From assembly GCA_014239505.1 (NCBI GenBank), contig JAAZYT010000108.1, positions 1 through 24,125 of the forward strand: 24,125 nucleotides of DNA. Direction: 5' to 3'. Below are positions 16,501 through 24,058 of the stretch, in pieces; positions within the stretch are counted from its first letter, which is position 1; each line of letters begins with the position of its first letter. The position numbers and the translations under genes are program-made. Under the pieces are notes generated by a model. That model was not told the origin of the DNA. It worked only from the letters and a program-made list of their open reading frames with translations, and made no database searches. The DNA is from Fidelibacterota bacterium (GTDB lineage: Bacteria > Fidelibacterota > Marinisomatia > Marinisomatales > TCS55).

Positions 16501-16763
16501 AAATATCCATCAGAAATATTTCCCCAAGTTTGTCCGCCATTTTTTGTTTCCCAAACACCACCACCTGTTGCACCAAAATAGGCTAAAAACTTATTTCCAG
16601 GAACACCTGCAACTGAAGCTGATCTTCCACCACGAAATGGGCCAATATTCCTATACTTAAGAGCTTTATATAAACTTTCATTAAAACGCTCTTTGGCATT
16701 CATTGCAGTAATGCCTACTAAAAATAATATAGTTATTTTAATCAATTGTTTACTAATACGCAT
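13578..16763 (-). CDS. Large exported BNR/sortilin-like beta-propeller protein
   Basis: I start the gene at the ATG at 16763 (MRISKQLIK), giving 1061 residues, because a perfect AGGAGG stands just upstream. The frame remains open to 16835, but that extension has no such support and precedes the signal peptide. Residues 1 to about 23 form a signal peptide. About eleven Asp-box/BNR repeats follow (for example WKSTDAGKTW, YRSKDGGENW, WKSTDGGDTW, FRSDDGGETW, HITKNGGKSW), the fold of VPS10/sortilin and sialidase propellers. The last third has an FlgD/Ig-like stretch (MNRFVWDMRY, PGEYKVKMTLNG) and a helical region likely to be coiled. Such proteins are often labelled glycosyl hydrolases, but I see no catalytic signature supporting that. 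Role unknown; surface or periplasmic binding or processing is plausible. A terminator follows, so it is transcribed alone. Confidence 0.9.
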   Translation of the reverse strand: MRISKQLIKITILFLVGITAMNAKERFNESLYKALKYRNIGPFRGGRSASVAGVPGNKFLAYFGATGGGVWETKNGGQTWGNISDGYFGGSIGAVTVSEWDPNVIYVGGGEVTVRGNVSHGDGMWKSTDAGKTWKSLGLKDSRHIPRIRVHPRNPDIVYVAALGHLFGPNEERGVYRSKDGGENWEKVLYINDEVGACDLILDPNNPRIIYASTWRIKRTPYSLESGGEGSGLWKSTDGGDTWKEITRNKGLPEGLVGIIGIAVSPLNSDRVWALIENRNGGLFRSDDGGETWQKTSSDNNLRQRAWYYTRIYADTENEDVLYVANVQFWRSKDGGKTFKSIRTPHGDHHDLWIDPMDSKHLLIADDGGGQVSFDAGATWSTYHNQPTSQFYRVDVDNQFPYRVYAGQQDNSTVSIASRTMGGGITARDYYPVGGGESAHVAPHPDDPNIVYAGSYSGFLTRYDHTTGERRNITVYPDNPMGHGVKDMKYRFQWNFPIEFDPHDSKTLYVGSQHLHKSTDEGESWELISPDLSTNTISMQDESGGPITKDDTGVEYYCTIFVITPSPQEEGVIWIGTDDGRVHITKNGGKSWKEITPKNMPKLGMVNSIDQSPHDPATAYMAVTRYKSDDFKPYLYKTNNYGKSWKMISKGIPSDAFTRVVREDPVRKGLLYAGTETGMYISFDDGLNWQPFQLNLPIVPITDLVIKNNDLVVATQGRSFWIIDDLTPLHQLSDKIAKSNSHLYKPRDTHRLNAGGGWGGPDPTAGANPPNGVMTFYYLKDELDKDAQFKLEFMEADGDVIKTFTNKKKSSSGENPEMQLWAQGSKDEGTIKDINKGMNRFVWDMRYADAKKVPGAVMWGGSHIGPKAVPGEYKVKMTLNGKSQTQSFYIKKDPRINTTQSDFQDQFDLLMDIRNRTSEINDKVLTIRSLKKQISTLTDLMKDSGFKNDDLTKAGKELVKSLSTIEERLIQVKSKSRQDPLNYPIRLDNKIAALVRVVSSVDAKPTAQSYDVLNDLVDQAKVHYKKLDKVLTEDLFRFNNMVSDAAVPAVMIVPSEMSVER

Positions 16764-16767
16764 AAAA

Positions 16768-16775
16768 CCTCCTCT
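16768..16775 (-). promoter_or_regulatory. Strong ribosome-binding site for the BNR-repeat gene
   Basis: On the minus strand the sequence reads AGAGGAGG, followed by TTTT and the ATG at 16763-16761. It is the most complete Shine-Dalgarno match in the window and fixes the start of the large exported protein, ruling out the longer frame. Confidence 0.85.
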
Positions 16776-16802
16776 TTGCATAATATGTAAAAAATACCGT
16801 TG

Positions 16803-16832
16803 ATAGTATGTCGGATTAGTGATTTTTTGCAA
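16803..16832 (-). promoter_or_regulatory. Possible sigma-70-like promoter for the BNR-repeat gene
   Basis: On the minus strand TTGCAA (16832-16827) and TACTAT (16808-16803) are separated by 18 bp. Each matches the sigma-70 consensus at four of six positions, and the implied start would give a leader of roughly 30 nt. This is weak, since AT-rich DNA produces such matches easily. The rest of the 188-bp divergent region (16764-16951) shows no other clear element apart from an AT-only inverted repeat. Confidence 0.25.
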
Positions 16833-16951
16833 CATATTAAAAAAAAAGTATTAAATTTATTTATCATTTTTAGTAAAAATAAATGATTCCGTCGCCTGCT
16901 GTATTATAGTTTGATTAAATTCTTTCTCTTATTTTGTTGAAATTAAAGTAA

Positions 16952-18142
16952 ATGAAAATTGCATTTTTAACAGCAGGTGGTATTGCTCCTTGTCTTTCTG
17001 CATCAATAGGATCCTTAATTGATGCCTACAATGATATATATCCAAAAGCTGAATTAATCGGATATCTCCATGGCTACCGAGGACTACTATTAGGGAATTC
17101 CATTGCAATTCCAGAGAAAGTTAAGAACAATACAGATATTCTTTACAATTTCGGTGGAAGTCCAATTGGAAATAGTAGAGTCAAACTTACTAATATTGAG
17201 AGCTGTGTTAATTCAGGCTATATAAAAGATGGTGAGAATCCTTTAGAAATAGCAGCAAGTCAATTAATAAAAGATGGCGTAAATATACTTCATACTATTG
17301 GTGGTGATGATACAAATACTATGGCAGCTGAACTTTCATACCATCTTAGAGAAAAAAATTATGACCTTACCGTTGTAGGTCTTCCAAAGACTGTAGATAA
17401 TGATATTTATCCAATTACTCAAACTCTAGGCGCATGGACTGCAGCTGAACAAGGTGCAATTTTCTTTGAGAATATTGCAAATGAAAACACAACGAGTAAT
17501 AGACAGTTAATTATTCATGAAGTAATGGGCCGTCATTGCGGATGGCTTACAGCATATACAGCAAAAGAATATCATGAGCGTTTAGATCAAAAAGAATTTT
17601 TACCAGAAATACTAATTGAAAAAAAACGATGGGACATTGATGCTCTATATATTCCTGAAATTAAAATAGATTTTGATAAAGAATGCTCACGTCTTAGAAA
17701 ATTAATGGATGAAAAAGATTCAGTTAATATCTTTTTGAGTGAGGGTGCAGGGACAGATACTATTGTTTCAGAAATAGAAAATAATGGAGGATCTGTAACA
17801 AGAGATGCATTTGGCCATGTAGCTTTAGATACAATTAATCCAGGTCAATGGTTCGCTAAACAATTTTCTGATAGATTAAATGCTCAGAAAACACTTGTTC
17901 AAAAAAGCGGTTATTATAGTAGGAGCGCTTCTCCAAATAAAAAAGATTTGAATTTAATTAAATTATCTGGAAAACTTGGTGCTCAATCTGCTCTAAGTGG
18001 TGAAAGTGGTGTTATTGGTTTAGATGATAATAATAATGCTTCATTAAGTTTGATTGATTTTAAAAGGATTAAGGGCGGTAAACCATTTGACCCTTCAGTT
18101 AGTTGGTTTAATAAATTATTGACCGATATAGGTCAGAAATAA
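16952..18142 (+). CDS. pfp: Pyrophosphate-dependent phosphofructokinase
   Basis: The 396-residue PFK-family enzyme phosphorylates fructose 6-phosphate. The motif GGDDTN (Asp119, Asp120) has Asp where ATP-dependent enzymes have Gly, and PKTVDND carries Lys146. Together these are the accepted signature of pyrophosphate as phosphoryl donor. Asp149 is the catalytic base and MGRHCGWLTA is the sugar-phosphate loop. The opening AFLTAGGIAPCLSASIG resembles Propionibacterium-type PPi enzymes rather than E. coli PfkA. The reaction is reversible, so one enzyme can serve glycolysis and gluconeogenesis. The aldolase for its product lies 16 nt downstream on the same strand, making a two-gene unit. Upstream is the region shared with the divergent BNR-repeat gene. 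Confidence 0.93.
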   Translation: MKIAFLTAGGIAPCLSASIGSLIDAYNDIYPKAELIGYLHGYRGLLLGNSIAIPEKVKNNTDILYNFGGSPIGNSRVKLTNIESCVNSGYIKDGENPLEIAASQLIKDGVNILHTIGGDDTNTMAAELSYHLREKNYDLTVVGLPKTVDNDIYPITQTLGAWTAAEQGAIFFENIANENTTSNRQLIIHEVMGRHCGWLTAYTAKEYHERLDQKEFLPEILIEKKRWDIDALYIPEIKIDFDKECSRLRKLMDEKDSVNIFLSEGAGTDTIVSEIENNGGSVTRDAFGHVALDTINPGQWFAKQFSDRLNAQKTLVQKSGYYSRSASPNKKDLNLIKLSGKLGAQSALSGESGVIGLDDNNNASLSLIDFKRIKGGKPFDPSVSWFNKLLTDIGQK

Positions 18143-18158
18143 ATATAAAGGTAAAAAA

Positions 18159-19187
18159 ATGAGTTTAAACTTTGATTGTTTAGAAGAAGTTGCGGAAGCT
18201 ATGACTGCTTCAGGAAAAGGTATTCTTGCTGCTGATGAAAGTACCGGAACTATTGGGAATAGATTCTCCCAAATTAATACAGAAAGCACTTTTGAAAACC
18301 GAAATGCCTATCGTGATCTTTTATTTAGTGCTGAAGGAATGGAACATTATATAAGTGGGGTAATTCTTTACGATGAAACTCTTCGTCAATCATCTTTGAA
18401 AGATAATATTCCCTATCCTCAATATTTATCAAATAAAGGAGTTATCCCAGGTATTAAAGTTGACATGGGCGCTCATGATTTGCCAAGAAGTGATGGTGAA
18501 AAAATTACTAGCGGTCTTGATGGTTTAGATGAAAGATTAAAAGAGTATAGAAAACTTGGAGCACGTTTTGCAAAGTGGCGTGCTGTTATTAATATAAATG
18601 ATGATAATCCAAGTGGGTATTGTATTAGTGCAAATGCACATGCTTTAGCTCGTTATGCAGCTTTATGTCAGTCGAACGATATTGTACCAATTGTTGAGCC
18701 TGAAATTTTAATGAATGGCACACATGATGTGGATGATAGTTTTGTTGTAACAGAGGAAGTTCTACATAGAGTATTTTTTGAACTTTATTCACAAGGAGTT
18801 AGTCTAGAGCAAATGGTTTTAAAGCCAAATATGGTTTTATCTGGTTATGATGCAAGTGATCGCGCAGATGTTGATGAAGTAGCCAATGCAACACTTCAAT
18901 GTTTTTTTAGAACTGTTCCGGCAGCAGTCCCTGGTATCGCATTCTTATCTGGTGGTCAAAGTGATGAAGATGCTACAGCTCATTTAAATCGAATGAATCA
19001 AATTTTAGGTGAAAATAAAATTTGGAATCTGACTTTTTCATATGGACGCGCTTTACAACAGCCAGCACTTAAGGCATGGCAAGGAAAACAAGAAAATGTT
19101 AAAGCAGCTCAAGATGCATTTATGAAAAGAGCAAAATTAAATGGATTAGCTTCTTCTGGTAAATATTCTTTAGATATGGAAAATTAA
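18159..19187 (+). CDS. fba: Class I fructose-bisphosphate aldolase
   Basis: The 342-residue Schiff-base aldolase splits fructose 1,6-bisphosphate into the two triose phosphates. Family marks are GKGILAADES near the N-terminus, FAKWRAV, EPEILMNGTHD, and the Schiff-base lysine Lys222 in VLKPNMV, followed by FLSGGQSDE. This is the eukaryote-like class I type, not the zinc-dependent class II enzyme. The C-terminus is somewhat shorter than in animal enzymes and lacks the terminal Tyr tail. AAGG stands ahead of the ATG. It follows the PPi-phosphofructokinase directly and so uses its product. The stop lies 8 bp from the stop of the convergent minus-strand operon, with no hairpin between. Confidence 0.95.
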   Translation: MSLNFDCLEEVAEAMTASGKGILAADESTGTIGNRFSQINTESTFENRNAYRDLLFSAEGMEHYISGVILYDETLRQSSLKDNIPYPQYLSNKGVIPGIKVDMGAHDLPRSDGEKITSGLDGLDERLKEYRKLGARFAKWRAVININDDNPSGYCISANAHALARYAALCQSNDIVPIVEPEILMNGTHDVDDSFVVTEEVLHRVFFELYSQGVSLEQMVLKPNMVLSGYDASDRADVDEVANATLQCFFRTVPAAVPGIAFLSGGQSDEDATAHLNRMNQILGENKIWNLTFSYGRALQQPALKAWQGKQENVKAAQDAFMKRAKLNGLASSGKYSLDMEN

Positions 19188-19195
19188 TTATTTAG

Positions 19196-20083
19196 TTATA
19201 ATTCGTTTGTAAGACAGTGAATTGCACCACCACTAAGACGGAACTGAGTGGTGGGTACTGTAATATGCATTACATCTAATTCTTTTAAAAGTGGTGCAAC
19301 TTTATTTGAACGGAATCTTGTAGGTCCAATTAGATACCCTGGTAATGGCTGACAATTAACTGCAAATTCACCAAGTTCTTTTTCAGTACCAATAGCATCT
19401 TCAGGCTCAACTTCAACTATTTCAATATTTTTTCTTTTTGCAAAAGATTTTAGACTATCAGTTGAACCTTTATCCATAAGGGTAGTACAAGCTATGATAG
19501 CAGCTAAATTAGCATCTTTGTTTAAAACTGGTGTGAATAATGTATCAAGGTGAAATGCATTTGATTTCATAACAATTAATTCATCAACGTTAAACTCTGC
19601 TGCAACCCACTCTGCTCCTTCAATATTATTTCGACAAGCTCCTGAAAAAAGTATTTTATCCTTAGGACAAAAATAAAATTCACCACCTTCAGCCGTTGCT
19701 GTAGAATTGTCCGGTATGCGAATAGTCTTATATCCCATTGATTCTAACATTGTTTGCATAATATCAGCTTCAATTTGCCTTGCATTTTCACTGAATTTTG
19801 AAATAATAATTTTATCTTTTTGATTGCTAACAAAGAGATCACGAACAAAAACAAAGTCATGTTGCCTTTGTTTAATATTTTGTTTATCTAAAAAATGAGG
19901 AAAATCAATTTCTATAACTTCGAATGGTAACTTAGAAAAAAGCTGTGATAACATGAACATTTCAATTTGAACTAATTCTTGGTTTGGTACAACACCTTCC
20001 TTCATAGCAGGGTTATTTTTATAAATTGGAGTGCCGTGTCCCCACCAATCATGTTTTGGTAAATGTGAAATCAATATCTTCAT
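19196..20083 (-). CDS. Amidinotransferase/dimethylarginine dimethylaminohydrolase-superfamily protein
   Basis: The 295-residue protein shows the guanidine-modifying enzyme pattern: FVRDLFV (Arg81, Asp82), the acidic loop AEGGE (Glu132, Glu135), His178 in FHLDT, and the nucleophile Cys290 in SGGAIHCLT close to the C-terminus. These enzymes attack a guanidinium carbon through a Cys thioimidate intermediate. Members include arginine deiminase, DDAH and transamidinases. The usual EGGD is EGGE here. The length of about 295 fits single-domain DDAH-type hydrolases better than classical arginine deiminases of about 400 residues. It is the last gene of the six-gene minus-strand operon, 3 bp behind the DUF2490-like gene. 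No arginine-use gene adjoins it, so the substrate cannot be told. Confidence 0.85.
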   Translation of the reverse strand: MKILISHLPKHDWWGHGTPIYKNNPAMKEGVVPNQELVQIEMFMLSQLFSKLPFEVIEIDFPHFLDKQNIKQRQHDFVFVRDLFVSNQKDKIIISKFSENARQIEADIMQTMLESMGYKTIRIPDNSTATAEGGEFYFCPKDKILFSGACRNNIEGAEWVAAEFNVDELIVMKSNAFHLDTLFTPVLNKDANLAAIIACTTLMDKGSTDSLKSFAKRKNIEIVEVEPEDAIGTEKELGEFAVNCQPLPGYLIGPTRFRSNKVAPLLKELDVMHITVPTTQFRLSGGAIHCLTNEL

Positions 20084-20086
20084 ATT

Positions 20087-20701
20087 TTAGATAGTTAATT
20101 TAAAAACAAAAGTATAAGATGGTTCCCACTCCCCATCTATTTTTGTATTTACATATTTATAGAAAATAGTTGGCTTTCCAATTTTTGTTTTTGGTAAATC
20201 AAAACCAATTGCGGTCCAGTTTACATAATAATTCCAAGTCTTTGGCGCAAAAAAGAATTCATTACTGATAAAAGGAGTAATTTGAAAAAATGTGAATGGT
20301 TTGGGTGCTTTAAATTGAATTCTACTTCGATTTCGCATTTCATCTTCTTTACCTTCACGTATACGGTAATCCATTCGAGTCCTTAATTGCAGTTTAACTT
20401 TTTGATTCTTTATTGCTTTAAGGATTTCAATTTGAGGGCGCTGTTCTAAGTTCCATTTATTTTCTTTGAATCGATATTGTGTTCTATATTTAAGGCCAAG
20501 AGTCCATGTTGAAAGAATTGGATAATGAATACCTAGATCGAGATGTTTGTGAAAAAACCCAGTTTCATTAACACGTCCATCAAAATCAAAAGTCAAAGTA
20601 GAAAGACCTACTAATCGTTTGACAACTATTTTATCTTGATGATTAATTTGACTAAAAATAGTTGTTAGGGTAACTATGAAAAATATTAATTTTTTATACA
20701 T
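20087..20701 (-). CDS. DUF2490-like outer-membrane beta-barrel protein
   Basis: The 204-residue protein has a signal peptide (about residues 1-17, MYKKLIFFIVTLTTIFS). The rest alternates polar and aromatic or hydrophobic residues as in membrane beta-strands (LGLKYRTQYRF, KLQLRTRMDYRI, FTFFQITPFISNEFFF) and ends in a strand with no tail, typical of small outer-membrane barrels. Size, the Arg-rich RNRSRIQF strand and the FISNEFFF strand suggest DUF2490, whose role is unknown. It implies a diderm cell envelope. It starts 4 bp after the preceding operon gene. Confidence 0.65.
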   Translation of the reverse strand: MYKKLIFFIVTLTTIFSQINHQDKIVVKRLVGLSTLTFDFDGRVNETGFFHKHLDLGIHYPILSTWTLGLKYRTQYRFKENKWNLEQRPQIEILKAIKNQKVKLQLRTRMDYRIREGKEDEMRNRSRIQFKAPKPFTFFQITPFISNEFFFAPKTWNYYVNWTAIGFDLPKTKIGKPTIFYKYVNTKIDGEWEPSYTFVFKLTI

Positions 20702-20705
20702 TTTA

Positions 20706-21536
20706 TTATTTTATGAATCTTATAGTCGCGCCGAAGTTCTCATTGTCAGTCATCAGAACCAAGAATTCATTATAAAACATAAGTGCTTCAACTTTTTGTC
20801 CATTAAATTTATGGATTGGTTGAATTAAACTTGGATGATTAGGCTTAAATATTCCTGCATGATTAATTTTTCCTAACTCATAAGTAGCAGTTATAAATGG
20901 GCCATTATCTCCAGGGTCAGAAGTAGCAACTGTCCATAAATTTCCATTATTATCTAATGCTAGGTCAGCTATGTTTCTTTTATGTTTTTTTGGTTCAGGT
21001 AAATCAAAAATAAACTGATTTGTATCAAAAAAAGTTTTATCCTTTTTATTAAAAAATGAAGTAAATAAAGTAGATGCTCGTTTATTAGATCCTCTATCTC
21101 CATAAATAAATAAAAGTCCCTGCCCAGAAGGAAAAATAGTAAGACCTTCTAAATTCATTTTTGGTTTAATTGATGGGAGAGTGAAAGTACGAATCACTTC
21201 AATACGAAGATTCTTTGGGTCAATAGTTATCTCAAAACATTTTCCATCACTCTCCATAAGTATAAAACGGTTTATTATTTGAGGAATTTGAATAACAGCT
21301 TCAAGGTCAATAGGCAATTTTTCTTCAGGCCAAATTAAATTTGTTATTTTTAATTCTTTATCAATGTAACTAACACGCGCTTGGCCTCTTTTTTTATTAT
21401 CATGGACGACTAAAAACCCCTCTTTGAATTTTGAAACTCCGCTAATTGAATACTCGCGTTCATCATGGATACTTTGCCAATTTGAATTTTGAGGGTACAA
21501 AGTAAAAATCAATAATATAAAAATTAGTTTATTCAT
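20706..21536 (-). CDS. Secreted beta-propeller-like protein of unknown function
   Basis: The 276-residue protein has a short signal peptide (MNKLIFILLIFTLYPQ). The remainder is beta-rich, with propeller-like motifs that recall phytase-like or SdiA-regulated propellers: DLEAVIQIP, NLEGLTIFPSG, FIYGDRGS, NIADLALDNNGNLWTVA and KVEALMFY. The recurring 'LEG/LEA/VEA' strand suggests four or more blades. No catalytic residues can be named, and the family label is tentative. Its start overlaps the end of the CYTH gene by 8 bp, so translation is coupled. With the DUF2490-like barrel next to it, the pair may work together at the envelope, which is inference from position only. Confidence 0.6.
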   Translation of the reverse strand: MNKLIFILLIFTLYPQNSNWQSIHDEREYSISGVSKFKEGFLVVHDNKKRGQARVSYIDKELKITNLIWPEEKLPIDLEAVIQIPQIINRFILMESDGKCFEITIDPKNLRIEVIRTFTLPSIKPKMNLEGLTIFPSGQGLLFIYGDRGSNKRASTLFTSFFNKKDKTFFDTNQFIFDLPEPKKHKRNIADLALDNNGNLWTVATSDPGDNGPFITATYELGKINHAGIFKPNHPSLIQPIHKFNGQKVEALMFYNEFLVLMTDNENFGATIRFIK

Positions 21537-21999
21537 TTTTCCAACTTAAAAATGGATACTTTGATAAAAATGCGTTATAATAATTTTTATTTCCTGTGAC
21601 TTCTTTTTTTATCCAATCGGGTTGTTCGAATTTTTCATCTTCTCTTTTCAATTCTATTTCAGCTATCCATAATCCTTTATTTTTTCCATGAAACTCATCT
21701 ACATCCCATAATTTATTATTACACATAACTTTATATCTTGTTTTAATGATTATATCATTTTGACAAAGTTCAAGTAAGTTTTTTGCCTCATCTATTGGAA
21801 TTTCATATTCAAATTCATCACGAGATATTCCAGTACCTTTTGACTTTACTGTTAGAGTTGATAATTCTGCTTTAATTCTAACGCGAATAATTCCTTTTTC
21901 AGTAATTGCTAAATACCCTTGTTGATATAAAATGCCTTTTTGATTTGTAGGCCATTTATTAATGTCTATGAGAAATTTACGTTCAATTTCTTTTGCCAT
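21529..21999 (-). CDS. CYTH domain protein (triphosphatase/CyaB-type)
   Basis: The 156-residue protein begins with the signature ExExK motif EIERK (Glu4, Glu6, Lys8). It continues with the alternating basic and acidic strands of the triphosphate tunnel: IRVRIK, LTVKSKG, RDEFEYEIP, KTRYKV, WDVDEF and IAEIELK. CYTH proteins hydrolyse inorganic triphosphate or thiamine triphosphate, or less often make cAMP. Given the thiamine pyrophosphokinase two genes upstream, thiamine triphosphate is a possible substrate, but plain tripolyphosphatase is the default for bacterial members. It overlaps the symporter gene by 17 bp and the next gene by 8 bp. Confidence 0.88.
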   Translation of the reverse strand: MAKEIERKFLIDINKWPTNQKGILYQQGYLAITEKGIIRVRIKAELSTLTVKSKGTGISRDEFEYEIPIDEAKNLLELCQNDIIIKTRYKVMCNNKLWDVDEFHGKNKGLWIAEIELKREDEKFEQPDWIKKEVTGNKNYYNAFLSKYPFLSWKNE

Positions 22000-23365
22000 T
22001 TTTTACTTTCCAGCCATATATAAGGCATGATGTTGCTATCCCAGGGTAGAATGGTTCTATATTAAAAGGATAATTCCCTAATAATCCACCAGATATTATC
22101 CATATTATACTTGCCAAAGCAGGACATACCATCATAAAAATAATTCCATCTTGCATTCTATTTTTATTAAAAGACATAAGAAATGGTATTACCAGTCCTG
22201 GTACAATAATTGAACCTAGGTTATACCAAAGTTTTACCACAGAAGGTATACTAAAAGCTAAAGCGAGTGCAATAAAACTAGTAACCCCAAGGCCTTTATG
22301 AATTAGGCTGGTAGATTGAGTATCCCATGAATCATTATTAGAAGAATTATTATTAATTTGCCATAAGATATCTCTTCCAAAAGTTATAGCACTAATCATG
22401 CCTAGTGAATCTATTGTTGACATGATAGTGGCTAGCAGTCCGGTTATAAAAATACCATAAGCAATAGGTGGGAGGACTAAAGCACCTAATTTTGGGTAAG
22501 CAAATAATGGATCTACACCAGTTAACATTGCTTTGGCATAGAGCCCCGTTGATAAAGTTAGAATATCAAATAAGAACCAAAATATAATTGAAATAATTAT
22601 TCCTTTTTGAGCAGTTTTGGGTGATTTTGCTGCAGCACATCTTTGGTAGAATCCAGGATCTACAAATGTCCAAATTGCAATAAAAAACCAAACTAATATA
22701 TACTGGAAAGAAGCACCACCAGTTATACTTAAATGCGATTTTGGTAGTGCCATAGCAAGTTGTGTGTATCCTCCAAACATTTTTATTGAATATATTAATA
22801 GAAGTGCAAAACCTAAGAACATGAATCCAAATTGAAGTTTATCAGTTCGAATAACTGCATTAAATCCTCCAGTAAATATGTAACTCATACTTATAGTTGT
22901 TGCTATTATTAAAGAAATACCAAAAGATAAACCTGATAGGAATTGAATCAAAATTCCAATGCTAAGTATATATGGTGCTGGACTAGCTAGGGCTAAAATA
23001 TATATTGCACTAATAACACCTGCTGTTTTACCATATCTATTATGAAATTGATCTGGAAGTGAAATATATTTTGCTTGATTGATTCGAGCAGCAAGAAATA
23101 AAGCGAATAAAAGTGCAAATATATAATAAGGTAATCCAAATATAAACCAGGTTTGAACTCCAAAAGAGAATGTGTTTTCGCCCATTCCAAGTATGCCTCC
23201 ATACCAAGTTGCAACTAAGGTTACGACAAACCCAGGAAGGCTTAATTTTCTTCCAGCTAATAAATAAGCTTCAGGATCCTTATTGGAATGATTAGATCTT
23301 ATGAAACCAAGGGTTGCTAAAGCTACTAGATATATAATAAAGATAGAAACATCTAGCCAGTGCAT
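21983..23365 (-). CDS. Sodium:solute symporter (SSS family)
   Basis: The 460-residue protein has around twelve to thirteen membrane segments. SSS marks include DPEAYLLAGRKLSLPG after the first helix, ATWYGG in the next, the FTGGFNAVIRTDKLQF loop, and GLLATIMSTIDSLG in the sodium-site helix. It would use the sodium gradient to import an organic solute. The gene starts 3 bp behind thiamine pyrophosphokinase and overlaps the CYTH gene by 17 bp. Some SSS members (ThiV) are thought to import thiamine or its pyrimidine precursor, so pairing with a thiamine kinase makes this a candidate. Specificity cannot be read directly, and sugars, pantothenate or amino acids remain possible. Confidence 0.9.
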   Translation of the reverse strand: MHWLDVSIFIIYLVALATLGFIRSNHSNKDPEAYLLAGRKLSLPGFVVTLVATWYGGILGMGENTFSFGVQTWFIFGLPYYIFALLFALFLAARINQAKYISLPDQFHNRYGKTAGVISAIYILALASPAPYILSIGILIQFLSGLSFGISLIIATTISMSYIFTGGFNAVIRTDKLQFGFMFLGFALLLIYSIKMFGGYTQLAMALPKSHLSITGGASFQYILVWFFIAIWTFVDPGFYQRCAAAKSPKTAQKGIIISIIFWFLFDILTLSTGLYAKAMLTGVDPLFAYPKLGALVLPPIAYGIFITGLLATIMSTIDSLGMISAITFGRDILWQINNNSSNNDSWDTQSTSLIHKGLGVTSFIALALAFSIPSVVKLWYNLGSIIVPGLVIPFLMSFNKNRMQDGIIFMMVCPALASIIWIISGGLLGNYPFNIEPFYPGIATSCLIYGWKVKNGKRN

Positions 23366-23368
23366 TAA

Positions 23369-23998
23369 TTAACTTTCTAAATGATCTTTAAAAACAAGAA
23401 TAGGGCCAGATGAATCTACTTCAAAATTATCAGTTAAAGATTCATTTGAAATTGCTCTTGATGAAGGATCTAATAATGATTTATTCAATGAATATTTTAG
23501 ATTAATGGTTGAAACAGTAGTGTCATAATCTTTTACAAAAAGTGAAATATTCTTTCCTGGACTTGAATGAAATGACTGTTTTCCTTTATGACAAGAAATA
23601 GTATGATAATCTGTAATCATTTTTATTTCTATTTTATCATAGTAATCAAATAGTATATAATGATTAGCTAAAGTCATATCTTCACGTAATCCTGTTGCTC
23701 CAAGAATAGTTAATCTCTTCACATTATTCATTACAGCCCAACCTAAAGCTTTTTCAAGGTCAGTATTGTATTGGTTTGTATCTCGTACGATTAATCCTTT
23801 AAATTCTATGTCTATATCTTTAGAATCTAAATCACCAATAATAATGTGTGGAATTAAATCTAACCTTTCCAATTTATTAATTGAACCATCAGTGCAAATA
23901 ACTGTTCCAGCATTTTCTAAAATTTCAAGTGGAGCTGGGCTTGTTGGAAACAAGCCATTTACTAAAATAACAATGGGAGATTTAAATAAACTTTTCAT
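23369..23998 (-). CDS. thiN: Thiamine pyrophosphokinase
   Basis: The 209-residue protein transfers pyrophosphate from ATP to thiamine to make thiamine diphosphate. Matching motifs are VNGLFP, ICTDGSINKL (usually CADGGAN), IIGDLDS, QYNTDLEKAL (usually QNTDFEKAL) and LGATGLREDMTLAN (usually GGRxDH). The Asp residues of GDLDS and TDLEKAL bind magnesium and ATP in the family. The DH pair is DM here, a mild departure. It is the first gene of the minus-strand operon, with a thiamine-candidate symporter 3 bp behind. I see no TPP riboswitch in the short 60-bp leader. Family assignment is firm. Confidence 0.88.
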   Translation of the reverse strand: MKSLFKSPIVILVNGLFPTSPAPLEILENAGTVICTDGSINKLERLDLIPHIIIGDLDSKDIDIEFKGLIVRDTNQYNTDLEKALGWAVMNNVKRLTILGATGLREDMTLANHYILFDYYDKIEIKMITDYHTISCHKGKQSFHSSPGKNISLFVKDYDTTVSTINLKYSLNKSLLDPSSRAISNESLTDNFEVDSSGPILVFKDHLES

Positions 23999-24058
23999 TT
24001 TCTATTATCAAATTTATGCTTTTTACTTTCACAAACATAAGAAAGCATTATAATAAAG

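Noticed and set aside
16764..16835. N-terminal extension of the BNR-repeat protein
   Set aside because: A perfect AGGAGG precedes the ATG at 16763 and the signal peptide starts there.
16855..16884. ATTTATTT/AAATAAAT inverted repeat in the divergent region before pfp
   Set aside because: Made only of A and T in AT-rich DNA, so expected by chance; no further support for an operator.
23999..24058. TPP riboswitch ahead of thiN
   Set aside because: The 60-bp gap is too short and shows no CTGAGA-type or ACCTGA-type core on the minus strand.
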